In this document: positions 62,384 through 64,000 of the stretch, piece after piece
Layout: each line of letters opens with the position of its first letter
How positions within the stretch are numbered: the stretch's first letter is position 1
Translations under genes and position numbers: made by a program
Notes under the pieces: generated by a model
Database searches by the model: none
What the model was told of the DNA's origin: nothing
Seen by the model: the letters and a program-made list of their open reading frames with translations, nothing else
NCBI GenBank assembly: GCA_903913285.1
Contig: CAIWKO010000036.1
Coordinates: 1 to 64,000 of the forward strand
Reading direction: 5' to 3'
Origin: an uncultured Bacteroidales bacterium
Lineage (GTDB): Bacteria; Bacteroidota; Bacteroidia; Bacteroidales; CAIWKO01
Length of the DNA stretch: 64,000 nucleotides

Positions 62384-63631
62384 ATGGCAATTTTAAAAGC
62401 CTTTAAAGGCTTACGTCCTCCAAAAACTATCGCCCACCTGGTGGCCTCGCGCCCATACGATGTTCTGAACTCGAATGAAGCCCGCATTGAAGCCGACGGG
62501 AACGAATATTCTTTACTTCACATTATTAAGCCCGAGATCGATCTGGCCGTTGGAATAGATGAGCACGATGAATCGGTTTATAACAAAGCAAAGGAAAATC
62601 TGGCAAAATTCCGGAAGAACGGATGGCTGGTGCCCGATGCTACCAACTGCTTGTATATATATGCTCAAACCATGAACGGTAAGACGCAATACGGGTTGGT
62701 GGGCTGCGCCGGAGTTGAAGATTATATGAACGGTATTATTAAGAAACACGAACTTACCCGCAAGGATAAGGAAGAAGACCGCATGAAACACGTGCGCATT
62801 ACGAATGCCAACATGGAACCCGTTTTCTTTACCTATCCTGCCGTGAAAGAAATTGACGCGATTGTTGATTCGATCGTGAAAAGCAAGCAAGCCGACTACG
62901 ATTTTACCTCGACCGATGGTTTCGGGCATCATTTCTGGGTTATTAATGATCAGGCTACTATTGATTCGATCATTGCTTTGTTCGATAAAGTTCCGGCAAC
63001 ATACGTGGCCGACGGGCATCACCGTACGGCTGCTGCTGCTTTGGTTGGCAACGAAAAGAAACGCAACAATGCGAACCACACCGGCAAGGAAGAATATAAT
63101 TATTTTCTGGCAGTTCATTTTCCCGACAACCAACTGACCATTATCGACTACAACCGCGTGGTGAAAGAACTTAACGGCCTCACTCCTGCCGAGCTGATGG
63201 AAAAACTGAAGAAAGTGTTCGACATTGAGCTGAAAGGCACCGAAATTTATAAACCCAACCGCCTGCACAATTTCAGCATGTATTTGGAAGGCCAATGGTA
63301 TTCGCTCACAGCAAAGCCCGGCACTTATAATGATAATGACCCGATAGGTGTGCTGGATGTTACTATTTTATCGAAACTGGTGCTGGACGAAATTCTTGGT
63401 ATTAAAGATCTGCGTACGGATAAACGTATCGATTTCGTGGGCGGCATACGCGGTTTGGGCGAATTGAAAAAACGTGTTGATACGGGCGAAATGAAAGCAG
63501 CCTTCGCTCTCTACCCCGTTTCGATGAAACAATTGATAACAATAGCCGACACGGGCAATATTATGCCTCCGAAAACTACCTGGTTTGAGCCGAAATTGAG
63601 AAGCGGATTGGTGGTACATTCTTTAGAATAG
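62384..63631 (+). CDS. DUF1015 family protein
   Basis: 415 residues. The N-terminus FKGLRPPKTIAHLVASRPYDVLNSNEARIEADGNEYSLLHIIKPEIDL, the TYVADGHHRTAAAALVG motif near residue 210, and the end NIMPPKTTWFEPKLRSGLVVHSLE are those of DUF1015 (HipA-unrelated, SerA-linked). In Bacteroidetes it usually sits next to serC and serA, suggesting a link with serine or amino-acid metabolism; the reaction is unknown. The GC content is visibly higher than in the neighbouring genes. It ends before a strong terminator. Confidence 0.92.
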   Translation: MAILKAFKGLRPPKTIAHLVASRPYDVLNSNEARIEADGNEYSLLHIIKPEIDLAVGIDEHDESVYNKAKENLAKFRKNGWLVPDATNCLYIYAQTMNGKTQYGLVGCAGVEDYMNGIIKKHELTRKDKEEDRMKHVRITNANMEPVFFTYPAVKEIDAIVDSIVKSKQADYDFTSTDGFGHHFWVINDQATIDSIIALFDKVPATYVADGHHRTAAAALVGNEKKRNNANHTGKEEYNYFLAVHFPDNQLTIIDYNRVVKELNGLTPAELMEKLKKVFDIELKGTEIYKPNRLHNFSMYLEGQWYSLTAKPGTYNDNDPIGVLDVTILSKLVLDEILGIKDLRTDKRIDFVGGIRGLGELKKRVDTGEMKAAFALYPVSMKQLITIADTGNIMPPKTTWFEPKLRSGLVVHSLE

Positions 63632-63685
63632 GTGATTAGTGATTTGCGATTGGCGATTGGGGAATTTCTGATCTCAATTTGTGAT

Positions 63686-63719
63686 AATCCGATGACGTTG
63701 TGTTGTCGGATTTTTTTTT
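63686..63719 (+). terminator. Rho-independent terminator after the DUF1015 gene
   Basis: The arms AATCCGATGAC (63686-63696) and GTTGTCGGATT (63702-63712) pair over 11 bases with two G-T wobbles around the loop GTTGT. A run of nine T follows (63711-63719). Confidence 0.88.
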
Positions 63720-63785
63720 GGTATTTATTTAAGAGTTACGATCAAAAATATGATTAAGGAAAGCATTTTTTTGATGCTATACCTG

Positions 63786-64000
63786 AAATTTTTGATTGAC
63801 ATTTGGAAATTTATGAGGGTTGAGGGTAAATTTACGTGTGTTTAAGGCAAATTTATTTGCCTTGAGGTGAAATTTACGTGTCTTGCCTGTAAATTAACGT
63901 GTTCCGATTGTGAATTAAAATGCCAGGAGGTTAAATTTACGTGTTCTTTTTGCGAATTGATGAGTTCTTTTTGTGAATTGACATGTTCCGATTGTTAATT
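63786..64000. repeat. Degenerate 21-bp periodic array reaching the window end
   Basis: The anchor [AG]AATT recurs in strict 21-base steps at 63786, 63807, 63828, 63849, 63870, 63891, 63912, 63933, 63954, 63975 and 63996 (the last as TAATT). Many units continue as TTACGTGTTC and TTGT or TTGC before the next anchor. Sequence identity between units is modest, but no unit changes length. The array occupies most of the 369-base stretch 63632-64000 after the DUF1015 gene and may extend beyond the window. The stretch before it holds only the terminator. Confidence 0.82.

Noticed and set aside
62513-63295. A 260-codon open frame opposite the DUF1015 gene.
   Set aside because: It is antisense to a clear conserved protein, and the amino-acid composition (many His, Phe, Ile) is that of a shadow frame.

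Overview
The window reads as a chromosomal segment of a Bacteroidota (Bacteroidetes) organism. The grounds are: many -7 elements of the form TAnnTTTG a short way before start codons; secreted proteins with PKD modules ending in type IX secretion (T9SS) sorting domains of type B (CHU_C-like, 2..970) and type A (32441, 34630, 45983); a long-form NusB; the Bacteroidetes-type alternative GlmU beside a type B ribosomal protein L31; and the cluster order nusB / DUF1573 / yajC / ybbR / coaE. No tRNA, rRNA, IS element, prophage or CRISPR array was seen.

Layout. 0-1 kb: 3' end of a T9SS cargo protein. 1-6 kb: GPx-like protein, then the nusB-to-coaE operon and an exported nitroreductase. 5.9-12.5 kb: clpC divergent from gyrA plus a TPR protein. 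12.7-15.4 kb: S1-domain regulator, epimerase-type SDR, steroid 5-alpha-reductase-like membrane enzyme. 15.4-24.2 kb: mostly uncharacterised proteins, with a DUF2007-Usp-Usp stress protein and a class III aminotransferase sharing a palindromic divergent promoter. 24.2-26.1 kb: an uncharacterised protein, an exact 21-bp-period repeat array, and a stand-alone LytTR regulator. 26.1-30.9 kb: a very AT-rich seven-gene operon of six GNAT or acyl-amino-acid-synthase-like proteins and one polytopic membrane protein, bracketed by related direct repeats. 31-38.5 kb: secreted proteins and lipoproteins, several behind copies of one promoter module. 38.6-48.9 kb: membrane protein, alpha-oxoamine synthase, a GldM C-terminal-like protein, Ldh-type dehydrogenase, metallo-beta-lactamase-fold enzyme, flavin reductase and a T9SS M14 peptidase. 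49-58.3 kb: guaA, LysM/ligand-binding protein, deaminase, lon, alternative GlmU, rpmE2, LuxC-like reductase. 58.4-64 kb: serC, serA, four-helix-bundle protein, DUF1015 protein, and a second 21-bp-period array that runs off the window end.

How the genes work together. Housekeeping blocks cover transcription and secretion (nusB, yajC), proteostasis (clpC, lon), DNA topology (gyrA), purine metabolism (guaA, deaminase) and serine synthesis (serC, serA). The accessory middle (24-37 kb) holds the unusual content. The best candidate for an undescribed system is the 26.1-30.9 kb acyltransferase-like operon. It is transcribed away from a LytTR regulator and preceded by a promoter module that recurs before the next gene. 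This could be a locus making or modifying a small acylated molecule together with its transporter; that function is inference only.

Several start codons were moved downstream because the first possible start lies upstream of, or inside, the gene's own TAnnTTTG element.
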